NCBI GenBank assembly: GCA_949291945.1
Contig: CASEXH010000004.1
Location: 62,001-126,000 of the forward strand
Length of the DNA stretch: 64,000 bases
From: an uncultured Bacillota bacterium
Lineage (GTDB): Bacteria; Bacillota; Clostridia; Lachnospirales; Lachnospiraceae
Reading direction: 5' to 3'
Positions 62,997 through 64,000 of the stretch are shown piece by piece; positions within the stretch are counted from its first letter, which is position 1; each line of letters starts with the position of its first letter. Under the pieces are notes generated by a model. That model had not been told where the DNA came from. It saw only the letters and a program-made list of their open reading frames with translations, and ran no database searches. The position numbers were made by a program, and so were the translations under genes.

Positions 62997-63016
62997 ATTT
63001 CTCTCCTTTTCTGGAA

Positions 63017-63092
63017 GGAAAAAGGCCGCCCTGAAAGCCGGACAAGGAAATACCAGTCTTTTCCTCTCCTGCTTTTCGTAAGGCAGCCTTAT
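63017..63092 (-). terminator. terminator after purB
   Basis: On the minus strand AAGGCTGCC pairs with GGGCGGCCTT around a long loop and is followed by TTTTCC. It lies in the 225-bp gap between purB and the antiporter gene. Confidence 0.65.
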
Positions 63093-63221
63093 CCATTTTT
63101 CTTTATTTCATTAGTGTCCAAAGCTGCAGCATAAAATCTGCCCATATTCCTGGCATGTGTTTCATCCCGCAGTTTCCGGCATTATTCAGTTATCCTGATA
63201 TCTATATATCTTTCTTCCTGC

Positions 63222-64000
63222 TTACACATTAATCTCTGCGGTCATGCCAAGCACCTCTTTGTTAGCCTCAAGCACAGGATTTACCACGTTCTTCAGGAAA
63301 GCATCTACCTGCACAGAAGCCCGTCCTGTATATTTTGCAGGATCCATGGTCTTCTCCAGGTCCTCTAAAGACATATTGAAAGCTGGATCAGCAGCGATCA
63401 GCTCCAGAAGATTGTTCTCTTTTCCTTCTGCCTTTACATTTCTTGCTGCAACCATAGACAGCTCACGGATCTTTTCGTGAAGTTCCTGACGATCCCCTCC
63501 TGCCTTTACAGCATCCATCATAATGTTCTCTGTAGCCATGAAAGGCAGCTCGCTTCTTAACCGTTTTTCAATAACCTTAGGATATACCACCAGTCCGTCC
63601 ACTACGTTCAGACACAGGTCCAGGATACCGTCAATGGCCAGGAATCCTTCCGGAACAGAAAGACGTTTGTTGGCGGAATCGTCCAGGGTTCTCTCAAACC
63701 ACTGGGTAGCAGAGGTAATCGCAGGGTTTAAAGCATCTACCATTACAAATCTGGACAGAGAGGCAATACGCTCGCTGCGCATAGGATTTCTCTTATAAGC
63801 CATGGCAGAAGAACCGATCTGGCTCTTTTCAAAAGGCTCTTCCACTTCCTTCAGGTGCTGAAGAAGGCGGATATCATTAGAGAATTTATGGGCGCTGGCA
63901 GCAATTCCTGCCAGGATATTCAGGACTCTGGTATCCACTTTTCTGGAATAAGTCTGTCCGGATACCGGATAGCAGGCTTTGAATCCCATTTTCTCAGCGA
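63222..64000 (-). CDS. purB: adenylosuccinate lyase, C-terminal part (runs off the window edge)
   Basis: Catalyses two steps of purine synthesis, including adenylosuccinate to AMP and fumarate. The visible 259 codons cover the catalytic loop GSSAMAYKRNPMRSERI, which is the fumarase/aspartase superfamily signature, and the C-terminal helical domain. The frame stays open to the right edge (AEKMGFKACYPVSGQTYSRKVDTRVL), so the N-terminal portion lies beyond base 64000. Together with purA it covers both steps from IMP to AMP. Confidence 0.96.
   Translation of the reverse strand, partial: AEKMGFKACYPVSGQTYSRKVDTRVLNILAGIAASAHKFSNDIRLLQHLKEVEEPFEKSQIGSSAMAYKRNPMRSERIASLSRFVMVDALNPAITSATQWFERTLDDSANKRLSVPEGFLAIDGILDLCLNVVDGLVVYPKVIEKRLRSELPFMATENIMMDAVKAGGDRQELHEKIRELSMVAARNVKAEGKENNLLELIAADPAFNMSLEDLEKTMDPAKYTGRASVQVDAFLKNVVNPVLEANKEVLGMTAEINV

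Overview
The window looks like chromosome from a gut-type anaerobic Firmicute, most likely a Lachnospiraceae member (Blautia / Ruminococcus-like). This is inferred from T-box control of thrS, a DUF1540 protein, SEC-C and YitT proteins, BceRS-AB and YesMN systems, many glycosidases, strong AGGAGG ribosome sites and moderate GC. No database was searched. Most genes are on the minus strand. There are no rRNA or tRNA genes, no CRISPR array and no recognisable transposase.

Layout. 1-3.8 kb: DUF1540 protein, threonyl-tRNA synthetase with a full T-box leader, and a cysteine synthase with a palindrome over its promoter. 3.8-6.8 kb: GH42 beta-galactosidase with a divergent AraC regulator. 6.8-13.6 kb: a MATE pump, YdcF, a SEC-C protein, a large protein joining a P-loop-less KaiC-like domain to the ATP-binding half of PEP synthase, and a second MATE pump. 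13.7-18.6 kb: FtsX-type ABC exporter with its own two-component system. 18.7-19.5 kb: a toxin-antitoxin locus with a broken toxin. 19.6-24.1 kb: YitT, a MerR regulator, an M14 peptidase, a membrane HAD protein and a lipoprotein. 24.1-29 kb: an operon of HAD hydrolase, GH3 and GH2 glycosidases. 29.2-32.8 kb: an MFS exporter and an ArsR regulator separated by a decayed gene and repeats. 33-41.8 kb: a sugar ABC importer with GH67 alpha-glucuronidase, controlled by a divergent YesMN pair (aldouronate-type utilisation).

41.8-58.6 kb is one 15-gene run in a single direction. It starts with a fusion of an AstE/aspartoacylase-type zinc hydrolase and a SAM methyltransferase, continues with two complete nickel/peptide-type ABC importers, and ends with a BceRS-AB sensing and detoxification module. 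Three promoters in this run (ahead of the fusion gene, importer 1 and importer 2) share a near-identical element of the form CCCC-N4-SGGGCTTGTGR. It overlaps the -35 box each time and sits 17 bp from the -10 each time. This suggests one dedicated regulon for taking up and processing a ligand, possibly a metallophore or modified peptide. It is the best candidate here for an undescribed system.

58.7-64 kb returns to housekeeping and transport genes: purA, an AAA+/DUF4143 ATPase, an NhaC-type antiporter, and the C-terminal part of purB, which runs off the window's right edge.
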